Positions 26,484-35,353 of a DNA stretch of 64,000 nucleotides are shown one piece after another. Source of the DNA: Acetoanaerobium pronyense (GTDB lineage Bacteria; Bacillota; Clostridia; Peptostreptococcales; Filifactoraceae); NCBI RefSeq assembly GCF_017874355.1, contig NZ_JAGGLI010000006.1:1-64000 (forward strand), written 5' to 3'. A program made the position numbers and the translations under genes. The notes beneath the pieces were generated by a model, which searched no databases, was not told the origin of the DNA, and saw nothing but the letters and a program-made list of their open reading frames with translations. The number at the start of each line of letters is the position of its first letter. The first letter of the stretch is position 1.

Positions 26484-27437
26484 ATGTCAAAATTATACGA
26501 CCTAGTTATTATAGGGGCAGGACCTGCTGGTCTTTCAGCAGGATTATATGGAGCAAGAGCAAAAATGAGCACTTTAATTATTGAAAAGGACAGAACTGGA
26601 GGACAAATAGTAACTACGGAAGAAGTTGCAAATTATCCAGGATCTATTCCTGATGCTTCTGGACCGTCTCTTGTTGCAAGAATGGTTGAGCAAGTAGATG
26701 AATTTGGAGCAGAAAAGGTAAAAGATAATATTCTTGATGTTGATTTTACTGGGAAAATAAAAGTAATAAAAGGTGAAAAAGCTGAATATAGAGCTAAGTC
26801 AGTTATAGTTGCAACTGGAGCAAGTCCAAGAAAATTAGATGTTCCTGGGGAAAAAGAGCTTACAGGAAAAGGTGTATCATATTGCGCAACCTGCGATGCT
26901 GATTTCTTTACTGATATGCAAGTGTTTGTAGTAGGTGGAGGAGATTCTGCAGTTGAAGAAGCTATATACTTAACTAAATTTGCAGAAAAAGTTACTATAG
27001 TTCATAGAAGAGATTCATTAAAGGCTGCTAAATCTATCCAGGAAAAGGCATTTGCAAATCCTAAGATTGATTTTATGTGGGATACAAAAATTAATGAAAT
27101 AAAAGGCGAAGGAATAGTAGAATCTGTTGTATTTGAAAATACAGTAAGCGGAGAAATTACTGAGTACTTTGCAGATGAAGAAATAGGAACTTTTGGAATA
27201 TTTGTGTTTACAGGATATATCCCTCAAACTCACGTGTTCCAAGGTAAAATGGATCTCAACCCAGCTGGATATATAAAGACTTGCGATCTTATGAAAACTG
27301 AAATCGAAGGAGTTTTTGCTGCGGGGGACGTAAGAGAAAAAATATTAAGACAGGTTGTTACAGCAACAGCAGATGGGGCAATAGCAGCAGTAATGGCTGA
27401 AAAATATGTTGATGAGCATGTATTTGAGGAAGCATAG
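26484..27437 (+). CDS. trxB: thioredoxin reductase of the glycine reductase system
   Basis: It transfers electrons from NADPH to the thioredoxin encoded next. The FAD loop GAGPAGLSAG is near residue 9, the redox pair CATC in YCATCDAD near 135, and the NAD(P) loop GGGDSA further on; the ending GVFAAGDVREK is typical. I start at the ATG 26484, 8 bases after AAGGAG; a GTG at 26475 lies inside the Shine-Dalgarno. This gives 317 residues, the normal length. Confidence 0.96.
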   Translation: MSKLYDLVIIGAGPAGLSAGLYGARAKMSTLIIEKDRTGGQIVTTEEVANYPGSIPDASGPSLVARMVEQVDEFGAEKVKDNILDVDFTGKIKVIKGEKAEYRAKSVIVATGASPRKLDVPGEKELTGKGVSYCATCDADFFTDMQVFVVGGGDSAVEEAIYLTKFAEKVTIVHRRDSLKAAKSIQEKAFANPKIDFMWDTKINEIKGEGIVESVVFENTVSGEITEYFADEEIGTFGIFVFTGYIPQTHVFQGKMDLNPAGYIKTCDLMKTEIEGVFAAGDVREKILRQVVTATADGAIAAVMAEKYVDEHVFEEA

Positions 27438-27484
27438 TCCATAAGAATAACTTAAAGATTCGAGTTTTTATGACAAAATTTATA

Positions 27485-27516
27485 TAAACCAAGAAAGTGT
27501 AGTTTTTCTTGGTTTA
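27485..27516 (+). repeat. inverted repeat between trxB and trxA
   Basis: TAAACCAAGAAA (27485-27496) pairs with TTTCTTGGTTTA (27505-27516) around 8 bases. No T run follows, so it looks more like an RNA-processing or stabilising hairpin than a terminator. It sits 27 bases before the trxA start. Confidence 0.5.
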
Positions 27517-27543
27517 AATATAAAATTAAGGAGGCTTTTAATT

Positions 27544-27861
27544 ATGTTACCAGTAGATAAAGATACTTTTGAAGTAGAAGTACAAAAAAGCGAAGGACCT
27601 GTTTTAGTAGACTTTTGGAGTGAGGGCTGCGAACCTTGTAAAGCTCTTATGCCAGATATTGAAGAATTAGAAAAAGCATATGGGGAATCAATAAAATTCA
27701 CAAAATTAGACACTACAAAAGCAAGAAGACTTGCGATTAAAGAGAGAGTACTTGGTCTTCCTACCATAGCTATCTACAAAGATGGTCAAAAAATTGACGA
27801 ACTTACAAAGGAAGATGCTACAAAAGCAAATGTAGAAGCTATGATTAAGAAATATATCTAA
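27544..27861 (+). CDS. trxA: thioredoxin with a CEPC active site
   Basis: This 105-residue thioredoxin reduces the glycine reductase selenoproteins. The active site reads GCEPC in WSEGCEPCKAL, instead of the standard WCGPC. The remainder, with LPTIAIYKDG (cis-Pro) is a normal thioredoxin fold. Non-standard active sites are known for thioredoxins encoded in glycine reductase operons. The gene lies between trxB and grdE. Confidence 0.95.
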   Translation: MLPVDKDTFEVEVQKSEGPVLVDFWSEGCEPCKALMPDIEELEKAYGESIKFTKLDTTKARRLAIKERVLGLPTIAIYKDGQKIDELTKEDATKANVEAMIKKYI

Positions 27862-27883
27862 CAAATAATGAGGAGGTGACTCT

Positions 27884-29170
27884 ATGCGTCTTGAAATAGG
27901 AAATATCTTTATTAAAGATATTCAATTTGGTGATGTAACTAAAGTTGAAAATTCTACTCTTTATATTAATAAAGAGGAAATGATTAAAGAAATTTCTAAC
28001 GATGATCATATCAAGTTTATTGATATCGATATCGTAAGACCAGGAGAAAGTGTTAGAATTACACCTGTAAAAGATGTAATTGAGCCAAGAGTTAAGGTTG
28101 AAGGAAATGGTGGAATATTCCCAGGTTTCCTTAGCAAGGTTGATACTGTTGGAGAAGGTAGAACTCATGTTCTTAAGGGAGCGGCTGTAGTTACTACAGG
28201 TAAAATTGTTGGTTTCCAAGAGGGAATCATTGATATGACTGGCCCTGGAGCTGAGTACACTCCATTTTCTGAAACATGCAACGTTGTTGTTATCGCTGAT
28301 CCTATAGATTCTCTAAAGCAACATGAGCATGAAGAAGCTGTTAGAATAGTTGGCTTTAAGGCTGCAAAATATTTAGGTGAGGCTGGAAGAAATGTTGAAC
28401 CAAATGAAATAAAAACATATGAAACTAAACCTATATTCGAATCTGTAAAAGAATATCCTGACCTTCCTAAGGTTGCATATGTATATATGCTACAAACGCA
28501 AGGACTTTTACATGATACTTATGTATATGGAGTAGATGCAAAGAAAATAATACCTACAATGATTTATCCAACTGAAGTTATGGATGGAGCTATTGTATCT
28601 GGAAACTGCGTTTCTGCTTGTGATAAAAACCCTACTTTCGTTCATATGAACAACCCAGTTATACATGACCTTTACGAGCTTCATGGTAAGGAGTATAACT
28701 TTGTTGGAGTTATTATCACAAATGAAAACGTTTATCTTGCTGACAAAGAGCGTTCTTCTAACTGGACAGCTAAAATGGCTGAATATTTAGGTCTTGATGG
28801 TGTTATTATTTCTGAGGAAGGTTTCGGAAATCCAGATACTGACCTTATGATGAATTGTAAGAAAATCACAGCTAAAGGAATCAAAACTGTAATATTAACT
28901 GATGAATATGCAGGAAGAGATGGAGCATCTCAATCACTTGCAGATTCTGATCCATCAGGAGACGCTTGCGTTACTGGAGGAAATGCAAATATGGTTATAG
29001 TTCTACCTAAGCTAGATAGAATTATAGGACATATAGAAGTTGTAGATGTAATAGCTGGAGGATTCGATGGTTCTCTTAGAGAAGATGGAAGCATCGAAGT
29101 TGAAATTCAAGCTATAACTGGAGCAACAAGTGAAGTTGGCTTCAATAAAAGAACTGCAAAAACTTATTAA
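27884..29170 (+). CDS. grdE: glycine reductase component B, GrdE proprotein
   Basis: GrdE is cleaved into two chains of the glycine-specific substrate-binding component. The cleavage motif SGNCVSACDK puts Asn241-Cys242 at the expected split; Cys242 then gives the N-terminal pyruvoyl group of the small chain, as known for this family. The 428-residue length is right. It acts with the selenoprotein GrdB to bind glycine and release the amino group. The Shine-Dalgarno GAGGAGGTGA is strong. Confidence 0.96.
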   Translation: MRLEIGNIFIKDIQFGDVTKVENSTLYINKEEMIKEISNDDHIKFIDIDIVRPGESVRITPVKDVIEPRVKVEGNGGIFPGFLSKVDTVGEGRTHVLKGAAVVTTGKIVGFQEGIIDMTGPGAEYTPFSETCNVVVIADPIDSLKQHEHEEAVRIVGFKAAKYLGEAGRNVEPNEIKTYETKPIFESVKEYPDLPKVAYVYMLQTQGLLHDTYVYGVDAKKIIPTMIYPTEVMDGAIVSGNCVSACDKNPTFVHMNNPVIHDLYELHGKEYNFVGVIITNENVYLADKERSSNWTAKMAEYLGLDGVIISEEGFGNPDTDLMMNCKKITAKGIKTVILTDEYAGRDGASQSLADSDPSGDACVTGGNANMVIVLPKLDRIIGHIEVVDVIAGGFDGSLREDGSIEVEIQAITGATSEVGFNKRTAKTY

Positions 29171-29219
29171 TTAAATAAAAATACTTTGATTCAAATAAAA
29201 ATGACTAAGGAGGATGAAT

Positions 29220-29696
29220 ATGAGCCGTTTTGAAGGTAAGAAAATTGTTATAATCGGCGATCGTGATGGTATTCCAGGCCCAGCTATTGAAGAATGCCTA
29301 AAGCCGATAGATTGTGAAGTTATTTTTTCATCAACAGAGTGTTTTGTCTGAACCGCTGCGGGGGCTATGGACCTAGAAAACCAAAAGAGAGTTAAAGATG
29401 CATCAGAGAAGTATGGTGCTGAAAACTTAGTGGTTTTAATAGGTGCTGCAGAAGCCGAAGCTGCTGGTCTAGCAGCTGAAACAGTTACAGCAGGAGATCC
29501 TACATTCGCAGGACCACTTGCAGGTGTTGAGCTAGGATTAAGAGTTTATCATGCAGTAGAACCAGAATTCAAAGACGAAGTTGATGCTCAAACATATGAT
29601 GATCAAATCGGTATGATGGAAATGGTTCTTAATGTAGATGAAATAATAGAAGAAATGAAAAATATAAGAACTGAGTTTTGCAAATTTAACGATTAG
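29220..29696 (+). CDS. grdA: glycine reductase component A selenoprotein, GrdA
   Basis: GrdA carries the carboxymethyl-selenoether between component B and C. The full frame from ATG 29220 runs through a UGA at 29349-29351, coding Sec44 in CFV-Sec-T-A, and ends at 29696 (158 residues, the family length). Without recoding only a 109-residue C-terminal piece is seen. AAGGAGG precedes the start. No strong perfect hairpin is seen after this UGA (only a 3-bp CTA/TAG helix around TGGACC), unlike selD and grdB. Confidence 0.96.
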
Positions 29697-29715
29697 ATGA
29701 AAGGGGGACGTACCT

Positions 29716-31026
29716 ATGGGAAAAGCTAAGGTTGTCCATTATATCAACCAGTTCTTTGCTGGAATAGGTGGCGAAGAGAAAGCTGACACTAAACCTCATA
29801 TACTTAATGAATTACCTCCAGTTTCTGCTCAACTAGACAAAGCTCTAGGAGAAGAAGTAGAAATTGTTGGAACAGTTGTATGCGGAGATTCATATTTCAA
29901 TGAAAACCTTGATGAAGCTAAAGTTGAAGTTTTAGATATGATTAAATCTTTTGAGCCAGATATGGTTATAGCTGGACCGGCTTTCAATGCAGGAAGATAT
30001 GGAATGGCTTGCGGTGCTGTAGTAAAAATGGTTCAAGAAGAATTAGGCATAAAAGCATTTACTGCTATGTATGATGAAAACCCTGGAGTAGATGTATTTA
30101 AAAAAGATGCATATATAGTAAGAACTAAAGATTCAGCAGCTGGTATGAGAACAGCTATTCCAGCAGTTGCAAAATTTGCTCTTAAACTAATAAGTGGCGA
30201 AGAAATTCTTAGTCCTGCTGAAGAAGGATATATCGAAAGAGGAATAAGAGTTAATGCACCTGCTGAAGAGAGAGGTTCTATGAGAGCAGTTAGAATGCTT
30301 ATTCAAAAGCTAAAGGGAGAAGAGTTTGTAACTGAGTATCCTATGCCAGCTTTTGATAGAGTTGCTCCTAATCAGCCAATTAAAGACGTTACTAAAGCAA
30401 AAATTGCTATAGTTACATCAGGTGGAATAGTTCCTAAGGGCAACCCTGATCGTATAGAATCATCTTCTGCTTCCAAATATGGAAAGTATGATATTTCTGG
30501 ATTTGCTGATTTAACTGAAGCAGATCATGAGACAGCACATGGTGGATATGATCCAGTATATGCAAATCTTGATGCTGATAGAGTAATACCTGTTGATGTT
30601 CTTAGAGAAATGGAAAAAAATGGCGAAATAGGCGAATTATTCCAGTATTTCTATACTACAGTGGGTAATGGTACTTCAGTTGCTAATTCTAAGCAATTTG
30701 CAGCTGAAATAGCAAAAGATCTTCTTGATAACAAAGTTGATGCTGTTATCTTAACATCTACCTGAGGTACGTGTACTCGTTGCGGTGCAACGATGGTTAA
30801 GGAAATAGAAAGAGCTGGAATTCCAGTTGTTCATATGTGCACAGTTGTTCCAATTTCACTTACAGTTGGAGCAAATAGAATAATCCCTACGATAGCTATC
30901 CCTCATCCACTTGGAAACCCTGCGCTTGATCCAAGTGAGGAAAAATCTATCAGAAGAAAACTTGTTGAAAAAGCTTTAAGAGCTTTAGAAACAGAAGTTC
31001 ATGGACAGACTGTATTTGAAGATTAG
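29716..31026 (+). CDS. grdB: glycine reductase component B selenoprotein, GrdB
   Basis: GrdB binds glycine with GrdE through its selenocysteine. Read through the UGA at 30763-30765, the gene encodes 436 residues with Sec350 in ST-Sec-GTCTRCGATM, a U-x2-C-x2-C cluster. Standard translation breaks it into 349 and 77 residue pieces. Length and position match known GrdB. A clear SECIS-like hairpin follows the UGA. It starts 19 bases after grdA. Confidence 0.97.
30778..30792 (+). other. candidate bacterial SECIS hairpin in grdB
   Basis: CGTTGC (30778-30783) pairs with GCAACG (30787-30792) around a GGT loop. The loop GG is 18 bases after the UGA, like selD (20). SelB binding is inferred. Confidence 0.7.
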
Positions 31027-31038
31027 TTAAATATAAAA

Positions 31039-31078
31039 ATATTAAATTAGATGGGAGCTTTCCCATCTAATTTAATAT
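31039..31078 (+). repeat. 18-bp inverted repeat between grdB and grdC
   Basis: Arms 31039-31056 and 31061-31078 are perfectly complementary around GCTT. No T run follows (GAAAAG), so complete termination is doubtful; it may protect the upstream selenoprotein mRNA or reduce read-through to grdC. A second imperfect repeat (AAATTACATAAC at about 31099 with GTTATG-TG-TAATTT at about 31150) lies in the same 176-base spacer. Confidence 0.6.
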
Positions 31079-31202
31079 GAAAAGTTAACTATAGAGCAAA
31101 TTACATAACCTTATAAAACTAAATTTATTCATATATATATGATTCATATGTTATGTGTAATTTCCTCTGTACTATATATCAGAATTTACTTGGAGGTGCT
31201 TT

Positions 31203-32738
31203 ATGACTAAACCTGTACTAAAAAATGCAAGCTATATACTTGTACACACTCCTGATATGATACTTCATAATGGAACAACTGCTCAAATGGAAAAACTTTC
31301 AAACCCAGATTCCGAGTTTTTAAAAAATCTTGGAAACTCTATAAGATCTTATGAAGATGTGGTTAACTATGCTCCTAATCAGGTGTTTATAGGAAACAAT
31401 GCTCCAGAGTCTTTAAATGAAGTACCAGTTCCATGGTTTGAAAATCCAGTGAATGGATCTAGAGATGGAAAATTTGGGGAAATTATGCCTCAAGATGAAT
31501 TTGTTGGAATGATTAAAATGTCTGATTCCTTTGATCTTGTAAAATTAACTAAGGAATTTACTTCTTCAGTTATTGCAAGATTTAAAGAAAGAGGATTTTT
31601 TACTGACCAAGAGCTTGCTGTTTTTAAAGAAGGTGAAGATTTAGATTCTATAATGACATCTATAAACGAACATCATGCTGAGGCTCTTTATCATAATGGG
31701 GAAATAGTGGGATGCGTTAAAAGAGCTCATGAGTCGGATACTAACTTAAATGCTCATATAATGTTTGAAAATCTAGTTGTAAAGGCTTCTGGAATTCTTG
31801 CTGCTAAACATCTTATGGCAAAATCAGAAATAAAGCCTGAAGAAGTAGAATATGTAATTGAATGTTCAGAAGAAGCTTGCGGGGATATGAATCAAAGAGG
31901 TGGAGGAAACTTTGCTAAAGCAATAGCTGAATCTTGCGGATTCGTAAATGCAACAGGTTCTGACACAAGAGGATTCTGCGCTGGACCTACTCATGCTCTT
32001 ATAAATGCTGCAGCCCTTGTAAAAGCTGGAGTATATAAGCATGTAGTAGTTGTAGGTGGTGGAGCAACTGCAAAACTTGGAATGAACGCTAAAGACCATG
32101 TTAAGAAAAATATTCCTGTATTAGAGGATGTTCTTGGAGGATTTGCTGTTTTAGTTTCTGAAGATGATGGAATATCTCCAGTTGTAAACACAGATCTTGT
32201 AGGAAGACATACTGTAGGTACTGGATCATCACCACAAGCAGTAATTACTTCTTTAATAACTATGCCTCTTGATAAAGGTGGATTAAAAATAACAGACATA
32301 AATAAATACTCTGTAGAAATGCAAAATCCTGATATAACTAAACCTGCAGGAGCTGGGGATGTTCCAGAAGCGAACTACAAGATGATTGCAGCACTTGGGG
32401 TTAAAAGAGGAGAGCTTGAAAGATCAAGTCTTACAACCTTTGTAAAAGACCACGGAATGCCTGGATTTGCTCCTACTCAAGGGCATATACCATCTGGAGT
32501 TCCATATATAGGATTTGCTATTGATGAGATAAAAAATAATAACATAGAAAAGGTTATGATAGTTGGAAAAGGAAGTCTATTCCTAGCTAGAATGACTAAC
32601 CAGTTTGATGGGGTCTCATTTGTTGTTGAAAAAAATGATGGAGTTAAGGAAGCAACAGCAAGCTCTTTTGATGAGGACAAAGTTAAATTAATGATAGCAG
32701 ACGCAATGAGAAAGCTTGCTGAAAATCTTTCTGAATAA
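31203..32738 (+). CDS. grdC: glycine reductase component C beta subunit
   Basis: GrdC and GrdD turn the carboxymethyl-selenoether of GrdA into acetyl phosphate. The 511-residue product has a thiolase/ketoacyl-synthase-like fold with the cysteine segment DTRGFCAGPTHALINAA. It is placed after a spacer with two hairpins and starts behind TTGGAGGTG. Length matches the family. Confidence 0.96.
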   Translation: MTKPVLKNASYILVHTPDMILHNGTTAQMEKLSNPDSEFLKNLGNSIRSYEDVVNYAPNQVFIGNNAPESLNEVPVPWFENPVNGSRDGKFGEIMPQDEFVGMIKMSDSFDLVKLTKEFTSSVIARFKERGFFTDQELAVFKEGEDLDSIMTSINEHHAEALYHNGEIVGCVKRAHESDTNLNAHIMFENLVVKASGILAAKHLMAKSEIKPEEVEYVIECSEEACGDMNQRGGGNFAKAIAESCGFVNATGSDTRGFCAGPTHALINAAALVKAGVYKHVVVVGGGATAKLGMNAKDHVKKNIPVLEDVLGGFAVLVSEDDGISPVVNTDLVGRHTVGTGSSPQAVITSLITMPLDKGGLKITDINKYSVEMQNPDITKPAGAGDVPEANYKMIAALGVKRGELERSSLTTFVKDHGMPGFAPTQGHIPSGVPYIGFAIDEIKNNNIEKVMIVGKGSLFLARMTNQFDGVSFVVEKNDGVKEATASSFDEDKVKLMIADAMRKLAENLSE

Positions 32739-32754
32739 TAAGGAGGCATAAATT

Positions 32755-33930
32755 ATGGAACTGAATAAGTTAATAGGAAATGCCTTTTTGGAAATTGCAG
32801 ATGCAATTGAAACTGGAAATTTTGGAAAAACCAAAAAAGTTGCATTAACTACTTTAGGAAGTGAACATGGAGAAGATACTTTGATTGAAGGAGCAAAGCT
32901 TGCATCAAAGCTTTACCCTGATTTAAAGATAGTTTTAATAGGTCCTAAGAATGATTCAGGTCTTGAGACGCTTGTTGCTGAAACAGAAGAAGAAATGTAC
33001 AAAATAATGGAAGAAAAGCTAGACAATAAAGACATAGGAGCATGCATTACTATGCACTATAACTTTCCAATTGGAGTTTCAACAGTAGGAAGGGTTGTAA
33101 CCCCATCGAAAGGAAAGGAAATGTTTATAGCTACCACAACAGGGACTTCTTCTGCCCATAGAATAGAAGCTATGGTAAAAAATGCAATATATGGAATTAT
33201 AGCTGCAAAGGCTTCAGGCATTGAAAATCCTACAGTGGGGATACTAAATGTAGATGGAGCGAGAACTGTAGAAAAAATTCTTAAAGAAATAAAAGCACAG
33301 GGCTATAACATAAACTTTGGGGAGTCTCAAAGAAGTGATGGAGGAAATGTACTAAGAGGAAATGATCTTCTGCTTGGAACTGTAGATGTAATCGTAACTG
33401 ATACTTTAACAGGAAACATACTAATGAAATTATTTTCTTCCTTTACAAGTGGAGGGCAATATGAAATTTCAGGCTACGGTTATGGACCTGGAATCGGAGA
33501 AGGGTACAATAGAAATGTACTGATACTTTCTAGAGCATCTGGAGCACCAGTTATTGCAAATGCCTTAAAGTATGGTCACGAAATAGCTAACAATAATATA
33601 AATGATATTGCAGCGAAAGAGTTTGATATATTGAACAAAATCAACTGGATGAGTATAGTTGCAAAAGCTACAGAGAAGCAATCAGTTAAGAAAGAAGAAA
33701 AAGAAGAGATTAAAATTCCTGACAAAGTTGTTGTTACAGGTTCTATTTCAGGCATAGACATTATGGAGCTAGAAGATGCGGTAGCTGTATTATGGAAAAA
33801 CAATATTTATGCTGAAAGTGGTATGGGTTGTACAGGTCCTATAGTTTTAGTTCCTGAAGACAAGGTGAAGGAATGCCAGCAAATACTTACATCAGCAGGC
33901 TATGCAGCTGGAGAAGGGGATATTTGTTAA
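32755..33930 (+). CDS. grdD: glycine reductase component C alpha subunit
   Basis: This 391-residue subunit resembles PlsX/phosphate acyltransferases and releases acetyl phosphate. The reactive Cys359 is in ESGMGCTGPIV, the position known from the family, and a further Cys lies near the end. It follows grdC by 16 bases and closes the operon; a strong terminator follows. Confidence 0.96.
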   Translation: MELNKLIGNAFLEIADAIETGNFGKTKKVALTTLGSEHGEDTLIEGAKLASKLYPDLKIVLIGPKNDSGLETLVAETEEEMYKIMEEKLDNKDIGACITMHYNFPIGVSTVGRVVTPSKGKEMFIATTTGTSSAHRIEAMVKNAIYGIIAAKASGIENPTVGILNVDGARTVEKILKEIKAQGYNINFGESQRSDGGNVLRGNDLLLGTVDVIVTDTLTGNILMKLFSSFTSGGQYEISGYGYGPGIGEGYNRNVLILSRASGAPVIANALKYGHEIANNNINDIAAKEFDILNKINWMSIVAKATEKQSVKKEEKEEIKIPDKVVVTGSISGIDIMELEDAVAVLWKNNIYAESGMGCTGPIVLVPEDKVKECQQILTSAGYAAGEGDIC

Positions 33931-33940
33931 TTATAAGAAT

Positions 33941-33969
33941 GGCGGGCTTAAACTTAGGCCCGCCTTTTT
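33941..33969 (+). terminator. terminator of the glycine reductase operon
   Basis: GGCGGGC (33941-33947) pairs with GCCCGCC (33958-33964) and TTTTT follows. It is GC-rich in an AT-rich context. Confidence 0.92.
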
Positions 33970-34028
33970 AGTCTATTGAGTTTTTATACTCAAGTTAAGT
34001 ATTTGTATAGAATATATATAAATTTTAC

Positions 34029-34056
34029 TTGTAAAATGTAAAACTTTTGTTAAAAT
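34029..34056 (+). promoter_or_regulatory. candidate promoter for the BMP/ABC importer
   Basis: TTGTAA (34029-34034) and TAAAAT (34051-34056) are separated by 16 bases, 53 bases before the ATG. I see no purine or other riboswitch core in this leader. Confidence 0.5.
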
Positions 34057-34109
34057 AAAAGAGAGCCTTATAATAACGTTTCCATACTAAACGAGGAGGG
34101 TATTAAACT

Positions 34110-35225
34110 ATGAAAAAAAGACTTGCAGCATTACTTTTAGCAGCCTTTATGGGAACTGCGGTTCTTAGTGGTTGCGGAACTACAAATGAAACAGGTACTG
34201 GCACAGACACAGATAATGGAGGGTCTCCAGTAAAAGTTGGACTAGTTACGGATTCAGGAACTATTGATGACAAATCTTTTAACGAAGGTACTTGGACAGG
34301 TATAGTTCAATATGAAGAAGAACATCCAGATGCAGTTGAAATTGATTACCTACAGCCTGGTGGGGAAGAGCATGCATATTATGTAAGTGCAATAAATGAC
34401 CTTGCAGATACTGACTATGAAATTATAGTAACTCCAGGATTCAAGTTTGAAACAGCTATAAATGAAGCTGCAGCAACTCATGAAGATATAAAATTCATAC
34501 TACTTGATGGATATCCCCATACTGGTGATTTTGAATTTGTGTCACATGAAAATGTAGTATCAGTTTTCTTTAATGAACATGAAGCTGCTTTCTTAGCTGG
34601 TATTGCAGCTGCACTTTCAACAGAAACAGGAAATGTTGGATTTATAGGTGGTATGGAAATTCCTCCAGTTCAAAAATTTGGATGGGGATTCAAAGCTGGG
34701 GTTCATTATGCGAATGAAAACCTAGGAACTGATGTAAATGTTGACGACAACTACGTATTCCAAGGAACATTTACAGATGTAAGTGCAGGTCAAACAATAG
34801 CTTCTGGAATGTATAATAGAGGTGTAGATATAATATTCCATGCAGCTGGCGGAGTTGGAGTTGGAGTATTCAACGAGGCTAAGCAAAGAGCTACTGCAGG
34901 AGAAAATGTGTTTGTTATTGGTGTTGACGTAGACCAATATGAAACAGGTATGATGGAAGATGGAAGATCTGTTACTCTTACTTCAGCAGTTAAGAGAATA
35001 GATGTTGCTGCTTATGATTATATAGATGCAATTATAAACGGCGGATTCCCAGGTGGAGAAATAGTAACTCTTACACTTGCAGATAATGGGGTTGGAATAC
35101 CTGAAGAAAACCCAAATCTAAGCAGTGAAATTTATCAACAAATTCAAGAAATAAGAGATCTTGTAATAGATGGTTCTGTTGTGGTTCCAGCTAGCCAAGA
35201 AGATCTTGATGCTTTTATACAATAA
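34110..35225 (+). CDS. BMP-family substrate-binding lipoprotein (nucleoside type)
   Basis: This is the extracellular binding protein of an ABC importer; PnrA/BmpA relatives bind nucleosides. A lipobox LSGC puts the lipidated cysteine at residue 22. The body has the family start VGLVTDSGTIDDKSFNEG and the GFIGGMEIPPVQKF segment. The 371-residue length is normal. A terminator-like hairpin separates it from the ATPase gene, which may raise its level relative to the membrane parts. Substrate is inferred from family. Confidence 0.92.
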   Translation: MKKRLAALLLAAFMGTAVLSGCGTTNETGTGTDTDNGGSPVKVGLVTDSGTIDDKSFNEGTWTGIVQYEEEHPDAVEIDYLQPGGEEHAYYVSAINDLADTDYEIIVTPGFKFETAINEAAATHEDIKFILLDGYPHTGDFEFVSHENVVSVFFNEHEAAFLAGIAAALSTETGNVGFIGGMEIPPVQKFGWGFKAGVHYANENLGTDVNVDDNYVFQGTFTDVSAGQTIASGMYNRGVDIIFHAAGGVGVGVFNEAKQRATAGENVFVIGVDVDQYETGMMEDGRSVTLTSAVKRIDVAAYDYIDAIINGGFPGGEIVTLTLADNGVGIPEENPNLSSEIYQQIQEIRDLVIDGSVVVPASQEDLDAFIQ

Positions 35226-35258
35226 AGTATTTAAAATACACTTTATAAAGTAGATGCC

Positions 35259-35287
35259 AAAAAAAGTGTGCTTTGCACACTTTTTTT
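35259..35287. terminator. hairpin between the binding protein and the ATPase genes
   Basis: AAAAAAAGTGTGC (35259-35271) pairs with GCACACTTTTTTT (35275-35287) around TTT. It is a good intrinsic terminator in form on both strands; some read-through must reach the ATPase gene, which has no evident promoter of its own. Confidence 0.8.
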
Positions 35288-35353
35288 GCGACTTCAGCAA
35301 TAGTTTATAAATTGATTTATGATATAATGTTAAAAAACATTTGGAGGCTAAAT

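Noticed and set aside
27845-28219. Minus-strand open frame inside grdE
   Set aside because: It is antisense to the well-supported GrdE frame and has low-complexity composition.
29367-29696. A separate 109-residue protein after grdE
   Set aside because: It is the C-terminal part of GrdA after the Sec44 UGA.
30793-31026. A separate 77-residue protein after grdB
   Set aside because: It is the C-terminal part of GrdB after the Sec350 UGA, in the same frame, starting inside the hairpin region.
34060-34109. Purine riboswitch before the nucleoside-type importer
   Set aside because: The leader after the promoter is about 45 bases and has no aptamer core.
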